Source: CAZKNF01 sp964554105
Lineage (GTDB): Bacteria > Bacteroidota > Rhodothermia > Rhodothermales > VXPQ01
Direction of reading: 5' to 3'
DNA length: 56,248 nt
Assembly: GCA_964554105.1 (NCBI GenBank)
Contig: CAZKNF010000017.1
Location: 1 to 56,248, forward strand
This document shows, one piece after another, positions 32,373 through 40,961 of this stretch. The notes beneath the pieces are model-generated. The model had not been told where the DNA came from and made no database searches. It was given only the letters and a program-made list of their open reading frames with translations. The translations under genes and the position numbers were made by a program. The stretch's first letter is position 1. Each line of letters opens with the position of its first letter.

Positions 32373-32981
32373 ATGATAATGACCAGAATAATATCCGCTC
32401 TTATCCTCTTGCTCATAGTCAGCGGCTTGTCGACGACAGCAGTCGCACAGTCGCAGGATGGCGCCTCGGAGATTCAACAACTCCTCGAGGAGCGCGATGA
32501 TGAAATCAAGCGCGTGTTAGGCGACTCAGATCGCCTTTCCGATGCACAGCGCGAGCAATTGAAGGACGTCATCAACCAGGGGATTGATTTCGAGGGCATG
32601 GCGCGTTTCGCGCTCGGAAGCTTCTGGAACGAAACGACGCGGCAGCAGCGCGACGAGTTCGTCGACGTTTTCAGCCAGATCGTCCGCACCCAGTCCCTTT
32701 CTAATCTGGATGTCTACCGGTCGACGGTGACCTATGAGGACGTGACGGTCGATGGCGACTCCGCCCACGTTACGACGACCACCGTCTATGATGGCGTCCC
32801 GACGGAGGTCCGCTATGCCATGGCCCGGAAGGATGGGGAGTGGCGCGTGCAGGACATCATTCTGGATGATGTAAGCACGGCAGAAGGATATGCCCGCTCC
32901 TTTCAAACCGTCATTCGAAAACGGGGGTTCGATGCGCTCATGACGAGCTTGAACAAGAAACTTCAGTCGATGACCTCCTAG
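32373..32981 (+). CDS. mlaC: MlaC/Ttg2D-like periplasmic phospholipid-binding protein
   Basis: Periplasmic carrier that ferries phospholipid between membranes in the Mla pathway. A signal peptide (ISALILLLIVSGLSTTAVA-Q) is followed by the MlaC fold: LSDAQREQLKDVINQGIDFEGMARFALG, then the beta-sheet half with VTVDGDSAHVTTTTVYDG and WRVQDIILDDVS. The conserved WRVxDI segment is good evidence for the family. ATG at 32373 is preferred over 32337, which would lengthen the pre-signal region. Length is 202 residues. No MlaF/E/D/B gene is adjacent, so it is an orphan mlaC. It follows the TolC-like gene by 77 bp and ends before a strong hairpin. Confidence 0.82.
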   Translation: MIMTRIISALILLLIVSGLSTTAVAQSQDGASEIQQLLEERDDEIKRVLGDSDRLSDAQREQLKDVINQGIDFEGMARFALGSFWNETTRQQRDEFVDVFSQIVRTQSLSNLDVYRSTVTYEDVTVDGDSAHVTTTTVYDGVPTEVRYAMARKDGEWRVQDIILDDVSTAEGYARSFQTVIRKRGFDALMTSLNKKLQSMTS

Positions 32982-32992
32982 CTGCATTCGAT

Positions 32993-33020
32993 TCGCGCTC
33001 GGCCCCCGGGCCGAGCGCGA
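32993..33020 (+). terminator. Strong hairpin after mlaC
   Basis: A perfect palindromic stem of 13 bp, TCGCGCTCGGCCC and GGGCCGAGCGCGA, with only two bases between the arms, starting 12 bases after the mlaC stop. There is no T run, but the stem is very stable. It probably marks the end of the HAD-TolC-MlaC transcript. Confidence 0.55.
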
Positions 33021-33145
33021 GAACATCAAAGGCGGCATAGCGTAGTTGACACGTTTGCCTTACGTTGTGCCCTACTTCCGACGGCACCGGCGAATTCACC
33101 CGACGCTGGAGCCTGCGCCGAGCATCCGTTAAGCAGTCGATATAC

Positions 33146-34123
33146 ATGTCCTCCCCTACCGAAGGATACGTTTTACACGCGTACGGTCCAGAGCGGTACC
33201 TCCGTCACGCCGTTGCTTGTGTCGTAACCCTTCGTCGACACGATCCGAAGCGGCCGGTCGCCCTCTATTGCACACGCTCCCACAGAGAATCGCTGGAGCA
33301 GAACGGTCTAGACGGTCTCTTCCAGTTTGTCGAGGACCTGCCTGACGACCGATGTTCTATCGTCGGATTTAAGCATCACCTCCACGAGTTCATGCCGTTC
33401 GATCAGTGTCTATTCGTGGACGCCGACGTGGTCTGGTGCCGCGATCCCCAGCCTCTCTGGCAGCAGCTGCAAGCGTATTCGTTTACAGCGACCGGAATGG
33501 AACGCGCCGACTTTTTCTTTGGCGGACCAAAAGGCTGGCAAGTCATTTTTGACGTCCTCTTGAATCGTCGAAGGCGTACGATGGCACACTTCGGATTGAC
33601 GCATCTTCCGCGCGTGCAGGCGGGGATGATTTATGCGTCAGATCCCGAGCTGACCCGCCAGGTATGCGAGCTCGCATCAGAGTACCTGGATCGCCGCGAG
33701 GAGACGCACTTTCAGAGCCGTCTGAACGAAGGGCGGAGTGAAGAGTCTTGTGAGTGGAGCCTCGCGATGGCGATGAGCCGGTTGGATCTACAGATCATAC
33801 CGTGGCATCAAGGTCGGATGAGCCCGCAGCTGGATTTCATCGAAAGCTTGACGGAGTATGATCCTGAATTCAGGGACGTGACCTGCCGGTATTTCACAGA
33901 CCGTTTCGTGTACTCAATTCGCGGAATTCGGAACGATGCCGTCAGAAACTCGCTCATCAAACTGTTTTCACTCGTTCCTGGCCGAGGGGACTATCAACTC
34001 TTCCGTCCCATTGCCTTGCATTTTGGCTGGCTGCATCACAAAGCGCCGTTTCACGCTTTCTCCGAACAGGTATGGACGAATCGTACGCGGCGCATCGAGC
34101 CTGTACTCGCTAAAGTCGGCTGA
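33146..34123 (+). CDS. Glycosyltransferase-like (nucleotide-sugar) protein
   Basis: Probable glycosyltransferase of the GT-A/nucleotide-diphospho-sugar type. The metal/donor-binding motif is FVDADVVW (DxD at about Asp90/Asp92), preceded by MPFDQCLFVDAD, as in GT8-like enzymes. Earlier residues GYVLHAYGPERYLRHAVACVVTLRRHDP begin the fold. Later conserved parts are GMIYASDPELTRQV and the CEWSLAMAM stretch. Donor and acceptor are unknown. I chose ATG at 33146 over TTG at 33065, which adds 27 residues without fold character. Length is 325 residues. It starts after the mlaC hairpin, so it is probably its own transcript, and is convergent with the next gene (11 bp apart). Confidence 0.78.
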   Translation: MSSPTEGYVLHAYGPERYLRHAVACVVTLRRHDPKRPVALYCTRSHRESLEQNGLDGLFQFVEDLPDDRCSIVGFKHHLHEFMPFDQCLFVDADVVWCRDPQPLWQQLQAYSFTATGMERADFFFGGPKGWQVIFDVLLNRRRRTMAHFGLTHLPRVQAGMIYASDPELTRQVCELASEYLDRREETHFQSRLNEGRSEESCEWSLAMAMSRLDLQIIPWHQGRMSPQLDFIESLTEYDPEFRDVTCRYFTDRFVYSIRGIRNDAVRNSLIKLFSLVPGRGDYQLFRPIALHFGWLHHKAPFHAFSEQVWTNRTRRIEPVLAKVG

Positions 34124-34134
34124 CTGACGCGTGC

Positions 34135-35853
34135 TTAGCTACGGGACGCCAGATGCCACAAATAGCGCATTTCGGGTCGATACGGAAGGACCGCGATCAA
34201 CATCAGTATCGTCCCCACGACACCTGAATTGAGCGCCAGTGCCAACAACGCAAATGGGACCGGCACCCGCGTCACTAGCACGTAGTCAACCACGGTGCGG
34301 ACCGCAGCGACGACACTTACGACCAACCAGCTTGCCGCTAGAGCGAGGACTGCAGATGTCGATGCATCGGTCGAATAGGCGAGGACCATCGACGCCATCA
34401 TCACGAGAAACAGGGGCCATCTCGGCCAGACTACGAGCATGAGTGCCTGACCAGTGGAGATGAGATACGCACGTTTTGAGAGGAGTGACAGGACGAATGT
34501 CCAGAGGATGATTCCGACCGCGTAGATACACCCTGCCAGAACGATCAGCACCCAGGAGTCTTCGAGCAGCGTTACCGCTACATCTTGAAACGTTTTCGGA
34601 AGCCAGCCGACCGCGACCAGGAATGGCTCGGTTTCGCGAAGTACGTCGAGGACGACGGTCAATGTTAAGCCGAAAGCCGCTCCAAGTGTGATCAACAATA
34701 CGGTGCTTGCGCCGAAGAGCACGTCACGACCTTCACGGACGGCGTCTCGGTAGAAGAAGCGCGCACTGAAATAGCGGGGCGCCATATGGCGAAAGCGCGG
34801 AGAGAGGGCATAGAACGTCGCGAGGAGAACGATGACGGCCCACCCGAAAAATGTCGTCATGGGTGCACTATCCGATCTAGCCCTTCCGACGCGGAAAGCA
34901 AACGTCTCCTGTCTACCGGTATAGATTCCCTCGACGACCTCCGCGGCCGACCGCTCTATATTCTCGCGGGTAAGGAGGCCGTACTGCTGGACATATGGAT
35001 CTTCGAGGTCGATCAACGTAGCTAGCCTGTTCACTTGTACATCTCGCCACCGAAAAACGAACACAGCCGGTGGTGCAACCGCCAGCGTATCAGACAGAAG
35101 GATCGGCAAATACTGCTCGAAGTAGCGCCCTTGCGCCTCCGGGGACCAGGGAACGCGAAGACCGGAAAGCGTATCGGAGCGTACGCGTTTGCCGACGGAG
35201 CCGACGCCGAGAGGAATCGGCCGATCGCCTGCAGCCCACCGCCAGCTCCTGAGAGGCGCAACGGGATCGCTCAAGTCGGTCACATCGGCCAGAACAAAGT
35301 TCACGGTGTCCGCGCATCGATCCGACTTGATAAAGCGTGTCAGGTAATACACCTGCATGCCCGCCTCACCGTGATCGCGAACACGCTCGGCAAGGTCGCG
35401 AAGATAGGTGCAGGAGGTAGAATCACTTGAATCAATGTAGCGGGCAAGGCCGATGCGGCGAATAGACGGGTGGGTTCGTGCGAGTCCTAGCACCGAATCG
35501 AGTACGGCGATAGCGTATCCGAGGGTATCATTCAGTCTGGTGCCGGGAACGCGCGAAATCGGAAGATCGACGAAGAGCGAGAGTCCGAGCGTGTCGATGA
35601 ACGAGAGCAAATCTCTGTCGCGGATCACGCTCGTACGGATTGCCTCGACTCCTGCCTGGCGCATTCTTCGAAGGTCTTCTTCGGCTCGGGGCAGGTATGC
35701 CGGTGCGTCCCAGACAACGCCGCGAAGCGGGTCCTGATGTGAAGCGTCGAGCGAATCCGGTGCGGGCTGCGCGGCGGCGTGTTGGAGGATCGGAAGTAGT
35801 ATCACCGCCGACATCGCGCTGACGATAAGTAGGCGTACCAGGTGCCTCAACAT
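34135..35853 (-). CDS. TIM-barrel-like periplasmic domain plus multi-TM membrane protein
   Basis: Predicted two-part envelope protein. A signal peptide (about 1-28) is followed by about 300 residues of a glycoside-hydrolase-like barrel: LRGVVWDAPAYLPRAEEDLRRMRQAGVEAIRTSVI resembles GH2-type TIM barrels, where an early helix carries aromatic and Arg residues, and DTLGLSLFVDLPIS is the next strand. I see no clear catalytic Glu pair. The C-terminal half (from about 333) has about six hydrophobic segments, including FGWAVIVLLATFYALSP and WVLIVLAGCIYAVGIIL, and recalls Yip1-like membrane domains. The length is 572 residues. Function unknown; possibly polysaccharide sensing, transport or modification near the convergent glycosyltransferase. 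Confidence 0.65.
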   Translation of the reverse strand: MLRHLVRLLIVSAMSAVILLPILQHAAAQPAPDSLDASHQDPLRGVVWDAPAYLPRAEEDLRRMRQAGVEAIRTSVIRDRDLLSFIDTLGLSLFVDLPISRVPGTRLNDTLGYAIAVLDSVLGLARTHPSIRRIGLARYIDSSDSTSCTYLRDLAERVRDHGEAGMQVYYLTRFIKSDRCADTVNFVLADVTDLSDPVAPLRSWRWAAGDRPIPLGVGSVGKRVRSDTLSGLRVPWSPEAQGRYFEQYLPILLSDTLAVAPPAVFVFRWRDVQVNRLATLIDLEDPYVQQYGLLTRENIERSAAEVVEGIYTGRQETFAFRVGRARSDSAPMTTFFGWAVIVLLATFYALSPRFRHMAPRYFSARFFYRDAVREGRDVLFGASTVLLITLGAAFGLTLTVVLDVLRETEPFLVAVGWLPKTFQDVAVTLLEDSWVLIVLAGCIYAVGIILWTFVLSLLSKRAYLISTGQALMLVVWPRWPLFLVMMASMVLAYSTDASTSAVLALAASWLVVSVVAAVRTVVDYVLVTRVPVPFALLALALNSGVVGTILMLIAVLPYRPEMRYLWHLASRS

Positions 35854-36153
35854 GCGAGTGGGCGCACATTACCTCTCATTATACTTCCGGATGCCGGATC
35901 CTTCTATCGGTAATCCCCGCCACTTCAAATCCGGGAACGGACTCGACGACGGGAGCGATTATTGTGCGCAATGTTATTGAAGAGTTGGGTTGCCTCCAAA
36001 TCAGCAGCGTTAGAGTTCGGAATTTCTTACTGCAACCGTGTGCAATTCACGACGCAGGCGTGCAACTCGTTCGAGACTGACGATCCCGTGCGCCTTGCGC
36101 GTGTACATGAGACAACAGTACCCGTGCGTCCGAACAGTAAATCACTCCATTCG
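35854..36153. promoter_or_regulatory. Divergent region before the RND efflux operon
   Basis: A 300-bp gap between the TIM-barrel/membrane gene and the RND adaptor. The adaptor frame is open through the last 190 bases but the sequence has no signal-peptide character. Three TGCAA half-sites lie at about 36032-36070. They could be a repressor site (TetR/MarR type regulators often control such pumps) but no regulator gene is adjacent, so this is speculative. No promoter box is certain. Confidence 0.3.
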
Positions 36154-37554
36154 ATGAATCACCCCCGACCGGCTTTGTGCATCGGTGCCAAATACGTGCC
36201 GGTCCTCATGGCGCTTTTGCTGCTCTCAGCCTGCAGCCGAGCCGAATCCAATGGAAGCTCGAGTGAGGGTGCAGACGAGAATGGAATCGCTGCCGTGGAA
36301 GTTGTGCGAGCAGTTTCCGGCGCCCTGCCTCTGGAGAAACGGTTTACCGGAACGGTGCGTGCCCGAAATCAGGTCGTCATCTATTCTGAAATTGCAGCCC
36401 CTGTACTTCGCGTCGCGGCTGAGAACGGAGATTACGTCCAGGAGGGACAGCCTCTCGTATACCTTCGAGACACCGAATATCGTGAGCAGCTCAGTCAGGC
36501 AGAAGCCTCTCTTCAGGTAGCAGTCGCAGAATCGAATCAGAGTGAGGCTGTACTGACGGAGCTTCAGGGCAGACTCGCCCGCACCGAAGAGCTCGCTGAG
36601 CGGCAGTTTCAGAGTGAGCAGGAGTTGCAGGCCATTCAGGCGCAGGTCAATGCCGCCGCTGCGTCGCATCAACAAGCTCTTGCGCGAATCGAACAAGCGA
36701 GAGCCACTGTGGAAGAACGACAGGAGGCGCTTCGGCGCACCGTAGTCCGCGCACCAATTTCCGGCCACGTCGGCCAGCGCAACGTCGAAGTCGGGATGCG
36801 CGTCGACTCGGGCACACAGCTTTACACGATCGGCGATCTCTCGAACGTGCGCGTAACGGTGGCCGTATCCGATGAAATACTCGGCCAGATCGAGCCGGGA
36901 CAGACAGCCCTCGTTTCAGCACCTACGCTCGGTGAGAGGATGATTCGCGCTGAAATTTCGAGGATCTCACCGTTTTTGCAGGCAGGCAGCTTCAGTGCAG
37001 ATGCTCAGATTGACGTGCCGAATGACGAAGGTCTCCTGCGCCCCGGAATGTTCGTGACGGTCGACGTCCATTATGGAGAGAGCCAGCAGGCGACGCTGAT
37101 TCCGCTCGCCGCACTCTATGAAGATCCAAATTCCGGTGCGATCGGCGTATATACAGCCCCTTTGCTGGGCGAGGAAGTGCCGGTCGAAATGCCCGAAACG
37201 TTTGATGCGGATAACCCACCCCCCACCAGTGAACCGACGCGTGTGACCTTTCAGCGGGTCACCGTTCTGGCGGAGGGCCGTGAGATGGCAGGTGTTCAGG
37301 GCGTGCAAGTCGGCGAGTGGGTTGTCACGGTTGGTCAGAACTTACTGACGAATCAGCAAAATGAGGATGTGCAGGCTCGAGCTAGACCCGTACCGTGGGA
37401 ACGCGTCGTAAATCTACAGCGGCTGCAGGATCAGGACCTCCTTCGCGAGTTCATGAGACGTCAGCAGGAAGCTGCCGGCAATCCAGATGGCGCCGAATCA
37501 ACCGATGGCGCCGCACCGGACTCAGCAGCAGGCCAATCCTCATCCACTTCTTAA
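36154..37554 (+). CDS. RND efflux periplasmic adaptor, lipoprotein
   Basis: Membrane-fusion protein linking an RND pump to an outer-membrane channel. A signal peptide ends in LLLSAC, a lipobox with Cys about 27. The biotinyl-lipoyl-like hairpin lies at about 70-110 (VIYSEIAAPVLRVAAENGDYVQEGQPLVYL), interrupted by a coiled-coil of about 80 residues, and closed by VVRAPISGHVGQRNVEVGMRVDSGTQLYTIGDL. A beta-barrel domain follows. After it, an insert rich in Pro, Glu and Thr (EMPETFDADNPPPTSEPT) and a long C-terminal acidic tail are unusual. Length is 466 residues. ATG at 36154 is chosen as the signal peptide starts there. It is 18 bp upstream of the pump gene. Confidence 0.9.
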   Translation: MNHPRPALCIGAKYVPVLMALLLLSACSRAESNGSSSEGADENGIAAVEVVRAVSGALPLEKRFTGTVRARNQVVIYSEIAAPVLRVAAENGDYVQEGQPLVYLRDTEYREQLSQAEASLQVAVAESNQSEAVLTELQGRLARTEELAERQFQSEQELQAIQAQVNAAAASHQQALARIEQARATVEERQEALRRTVVRAPISGHVGQRNVEVGMRVDSGTQLYTIGDLSNVRVTVAVSDEILGQIEPGQTALVSAPTLGERMIRAEISRISPFLQAGSFSADAQIDVPNDEGLLRPGMFVTVDVHYGESQQATLIPLAALYEDPNSGAIGVYTAPLLGEEVPVEMPETFDADNPPPTSEPTRVTFQRVTVLAEGREMAGVQGVQVGEWVVTVGQNLLTNQQNEDVQARARPVPWERVVNLQRLQDQDLLREFMRRQQEAAGNPDGAESTDGAAPDSAAGQSSSTS

Positions 37555-37572
37555 TCAGACTCTGCGCGAGAA

Positions 37573-40500
37573 ATGGCGTCATTGACCAACATATCGGTTC
37601 GGCGGCCTGTTGCCACCGTCATGTTCTATCTGGTCGTAATTACCGTCGGGATCGCAGGGTTTGTGAATCTACCGGTCGACCTCCTCCCGGAGATTGAATT
37701 TCCGCGGCTCACAGTCTACACTCGCTACGGAAATGTCGGGCCGCAGGAAATCGAGCAGATCATCACCGATCCCGTTGAGAATGCGGTCTCGGGTGTACCG
37801 AATATCGAGCGAATCAGTTCGCGATCGCAGGAAGGCGTCAGCTACGTGAGCCTCGAATTCGGTCAGGGCACCAGCCTCGACGAGGCTGCCAACGATCTTC
37901 GCGCAGCCCTCGACCGCATTCGCGACGACCTTCCGGAAGAAGCCGAGCCGCCCGGCATTTGGAAGTTCGACCCCAATAATATTTCGGTCGTCACACTGTC
38001 CGCGAAATCCACGCGAAACCTCGAGGAGCTCACGAGGCTGCTGGAGCGGGATATAGCGCAGCGGTTCGAACAGATCCCCGGCGTCGGCACCATCGAAGTC
38101 CGAGGCGGCATCTACCGGGAGGTGCACATCGATCTGAAGCGAGACCGACTGCAGGCCAGCGGACTCACACCGGCGGAGGTCCGCAGTGCACTCGCCCGTG
38201 AAAATACGACGCTTCCGGGCGGGAATGTGAAGGATGGGCTTAACGACCTGTACGTCCGGACGGTCGGTGAATATACATCCATCGACCAGATCGCAAATAC
38301 GGTGATCACCTACACCGAGGGGAATCCAATTCGCGTCGCCGACGTGGCGGACGTCGAGTTGGGATACGAAGATATCGGCCGCCTCGCTGAATACAACCGC
38401 GTACCGGTCATACGCATGATGATTCAGAAGCAAAGCGGCGCAAACACCGTGACGGTCGCTGACGCCGTGCGTACGGAGGTCGAGCGCATAAATGGGGAGC
38501 GCACCGATCTCGAGTTGGCGATCGTCAGTGATCAGAGCACGTTCATCCGGCAGAGCATGTCGAATGTGCAGCAGTCCGCATTCTGGGGTGGCCTCCTCGC
38601 CATTTTCGTCCTCTATCTTTTCTTTCGAAACGGTTCGTCGACGGGCATCGTGGCACTCGCCATTCCGATCTCCGTGATCGCAACGTTCGGCGTTCTTTAT
38701 TTCGGTGGTCTGACGCTCAACCAGATGACGTTTGGCGGTCTTGCCCTCGGTATCGGACTCATGGTCGACAACGCCATTGTCGTCCTGGAGAACATCGTCC
38801 GACATCGAGAGGAGAACGGGCGATCGCTTCTCGAATCCGCACGAATCGGAACGCGGGAAGTCAGCGGGGCCATCGTTGCGTCGACCCTGACGACTTGCGT
38901 CATCTTTCTGCCGCTTGCGTTTACTCAAACGACCTCCATGGCGCTCTTCCAGGCGCTGGCCCTCGTCGTCGTGTTTGCGCTCGGATGCTCGCTCCTCGTT
39001 GCATTGACGCTCGTGCCTATGCTGTCGAGCCGCTTCCTGACCATCAAGCCGCAAGGCACCGGTGAGGAAAGCGTCGCAGAGCATGACGACGCCGATGATG
39101 TCGTAGCACCCGCCAAACCCGATCCGCCTAAGAAATCCGCTTTCCAGCGTTTTTTCCGGCGCCTTGAAGATCGATACTCCGGACTTGTCCGCTCGGCCAT
39201 TTCGCGGCGCGGCATTGTATTCGGAATCACCGGTGCTCTGATCCTGACCACACTCTTGATCTGGCCCCTCGTCCCCGTCGAACTCGCGCCCCAGACGGAT
39301 GCTGACGAGATCGATGTAGACATGGAGATGGCTCAGGGCACGAACATCGCCGTCGTAAAGACCTATCTCGACGAGCTCGAACGGGCAGTTCGCCCGCTGC
39401 TTCCAATGGACGACATCCTGAGCGTGTCCAGCGAAGTACGTGGTGGAGATGCGGAAGTCGAGATCACGATGGTGCCCGCAGGAGACCGCACCGTCAGCAG
39501 TTCAGAGCTTGCCGATCGAATCCGCCGAGAAGTCGTCGGCCTTATTCCCGGTGCGGAGATCCGCGTCGAGGCTCAGTCCGGCCTCTGGATTCTCCGACGC
39601 ATTTTTAGCTCGGGTGGCGGTACGGAGGCCGTACAGGTCGAGCTTCGCGGATATGATCTCGACGTTTCGGAGGAAATAGCACAGGAGATGGTCTCGCGGA
39701 TGGAACGGGCGGAGGGCGTTACGGACGCGCGCGTAAGTCGTCGGGAAGGTCGGCCCGAACAGAATGTCAGCTTCGACCGGGAGAAGATTGCGAGCCTCGG
39801 GCTATCGGTCGAGCAGGTCGCCCAGGCCATCCAGACGAGTGTTGGCGGCAGCCGTGCCGGCAGCTATCGCGTCGGTGGCGATGAATTTCCGATTATCGTT
39901 CGGTTGAGATCGGAGGACCGCCTGACAACTCAGGATCTGGCGAACATTGCAGTCGAAACGTCAACGGGCCGGGTCATACCAGTCTCCAGCCTCGTCACTC
40001 AGCAACGCGATCGAGGACCTACTACGATTCAACGTGTTAACGGTCAACGTGTCACGTACGTCTCGGCAAATCTCGAAGAAGGCGTCGCACTTGGAGATGC
40101 CGTGGAGCGCATTCGAGCTGATCTTTCGCGCATGGCTTTGCCGGAAGGGTTCTCGATTACTTTCGGTGGGGAATACCTTGAGCAGCAGAAGGCGCAGCGC
40201 GACTTCATGCTGGCGATCGTGATGGCCCTCATACTGATCTACATGGTGATGGCGGGCCAGTTCGAGCGGTTCATTGATCCGCTCATCGTCATGTTTTCCG
40301 TGCCGGTCGCTATCGTTGGAGTCGTGCCGACACTTCTGTTGACCGGAACGACGATGAACATGCAGAGCATCATGGGTATGGTGATGCTCATAGGCATCGT
40401 CGTAAATAACGCAATCGTTCTCGTCGACTACATAAATCTGATGCGGCGCGAGCAGGGTTTGGAGTTGGTTGATGCAGTCATTCAAGCGGGCCGTCTGCGT

Positions 40501-40758
40501 CTGAGGCCGATTCTCATGACGACACTGACCACCGTTCTCGGGCTGTTCCCGCTGGCGCTCGGATTCGGCGCCGGAGCAGAAATACAGGCTTCTCTCGCTC
40601 GCGTCGTAATCGGCGGTCTGACAGCGTCGGCACTCATCACGCTCGTGCTGATTCCGGTCGTCTACGTCACAGTCAATGGCGCAGTAGCGCGCGTACAAAG
40701 CTGGTCGTGGTTTTCACGCGGCGGCGAGACGTCGGCAGCCGTTAGTCCGGCGCAGTAA
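37573..40758 (+). CDS. RND-family efflux permease (AcrB/MdtB-like)
   Basis: Inner-membrane, proton-driven exporter of the HAE1-like RND family. The N-terminus ISVRRPVATVMFYLVVITVGIAGFVNLPVDLLPEIEFP is a hallmark (membrane segment 1 then conserved D-LP-I). About 12 membrane segments surround two large periplasmic loops; VMVDNAIVVLENIVRHREENG and its second-half counterpart VVNNAIVLVDYINLMRREQG are the conserved segments 4 and 10. Length is 1061 residues, normal. The substrate is unknown. It is 18 bp downstream of the adaptor, forming an operon without its own channel; the TolC-like gene at 30865 is a plausible partner. A strong bidirectional terminator follows. Confidence 0.95.
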   Translation: MASLTNISVRRPVATVMFYLVVITVGIAGFVNLPVDLLPEIEFPRLTVYTRYGNVGPQEIEQIITDPVENAVSGVPNIERISSRSQEGVSYVSLEFGQGTSLDEAANDLRAALDRIRDDLPEEAEPPGIWKFDPNNISVVTLSAKSTRNLEELTRLLERDIAQRFEQIPGVGTIEVRGGIYREVHIDLKRDRLQASGLTPAEVRSALARENTTLPGGNVKDGLNDLYVRTVGEYTSIDQIANTVITYTEGNPIRVADVADVELGYEDIGRLAEYNRVPVIRMMIQKQSGANTVTVADAVRTEVERINGERTDLELAIVSDQSTFIRQSMSNVQQSAFWGGLLAIFVLYLFFRNGSSTGIVALAIPISVIATFGVLYFGGLTLNQMTFGGLALGIGLMVDNAIVVLENIVRHREENGRSLLESARIGTREVSGAIVASTLTTCVIFLPLAFTQTTSMALFQALALVVVFALGCSLLVALTLVPMLSSRFLTIKPQGTGEESVAEHDDADDVVAPAKPDPPKKSAFQRFFRRLEDRYSGLVRSAISRRGIVFGITGALILTTLLIWPLVPVELAPQTDADEIDVDMEMAQGTNIAVVKTYLDELERAVRPLLPMDDILSVSSEVRGGDAEVEITMVPAGDRTVSSSELADRIRREVVGLIPGAEIRVEAQSGLWILRRIFSSGGGTEAVQVELRGYDLDVSEEIAQEMVSRMERAEGVTDARVSRREGRPEQNVSFDREKIASLGLSVEQVAQAIQTSVGGSRAGSYRVGGDEFPIIVRLRSEDRLTTQDLANIAVETSTGRVIPVSSLVTQQRDRGPTTIQRVNGQRVTYVSANLEEGVALGDAVERIRADLSRMALPEGFSITFGGEYLEQQKAQRDFMLAIVMALILIYMVMAGQFERFIDPLIVMFSVPVAIVGVVPTLLLTGTTMNMQSIMGMVMLIGIVVNNAIVLVDYINLMRREQGLELVDAVIQAGRLRLRPILMTTLTTVLGLFPLALGFGAGAEIQASLARVVIGGLTASALITLVLIPVVYVTVNGAVARVQSWSWFSRGGETSAAVSPAQ

Positions 40759-40796
40759 GCCGTCGGCCGATAGGCCAGCCTGACCTTAGAACATGC

Positions 40797-40833
40797 AAGA
40801 AGCCGCGCCCCCGTCCGGGAAGCGCGGCTTCTT
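40797..40833. terminator. Bidirectional terminator between RND pump and ftsZ
   Basis: A 12-bp perfect stem, AAGAAGCCGCGC and GCGCGGCTTCTT, around a 13-base loop. The stem starts with AAGAA and ends with TTCTT, so each strand has its A/T run at the base. It lies between the convergent RND and ftsZ genes and can stop both transcripts. Confidence 0.85.
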
Positions 40834-40961
40834 ACGTTCCGCGGCTTTGAGGAGGGTGCCGCGGGAGAACCACATTTGACCTCCTCTCCTCCTTCCGGAT
40901 GATAGAGATCAGCCTTGCTCAGAGGCTTCTGTGGTCTGGAGGTAACTCTCGGAACGCTGCC

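Noticed and set aside
35962..36153. 64-codon N-terminal extension of the RND adaptor
   Set aside because: The open frame has no signal-peptide character and the lipoprotein signal clearly begins at the ATG at 36154.
37669..39084. 471-codon antisense frame inside the RND pump gene
   Set aside because: It mirrors the strong coding frame of the pump on the other strand, has a His/Asp/Arg-rich composition without domains, and no start signal. Long antisense frames are common in GC-rich genes.
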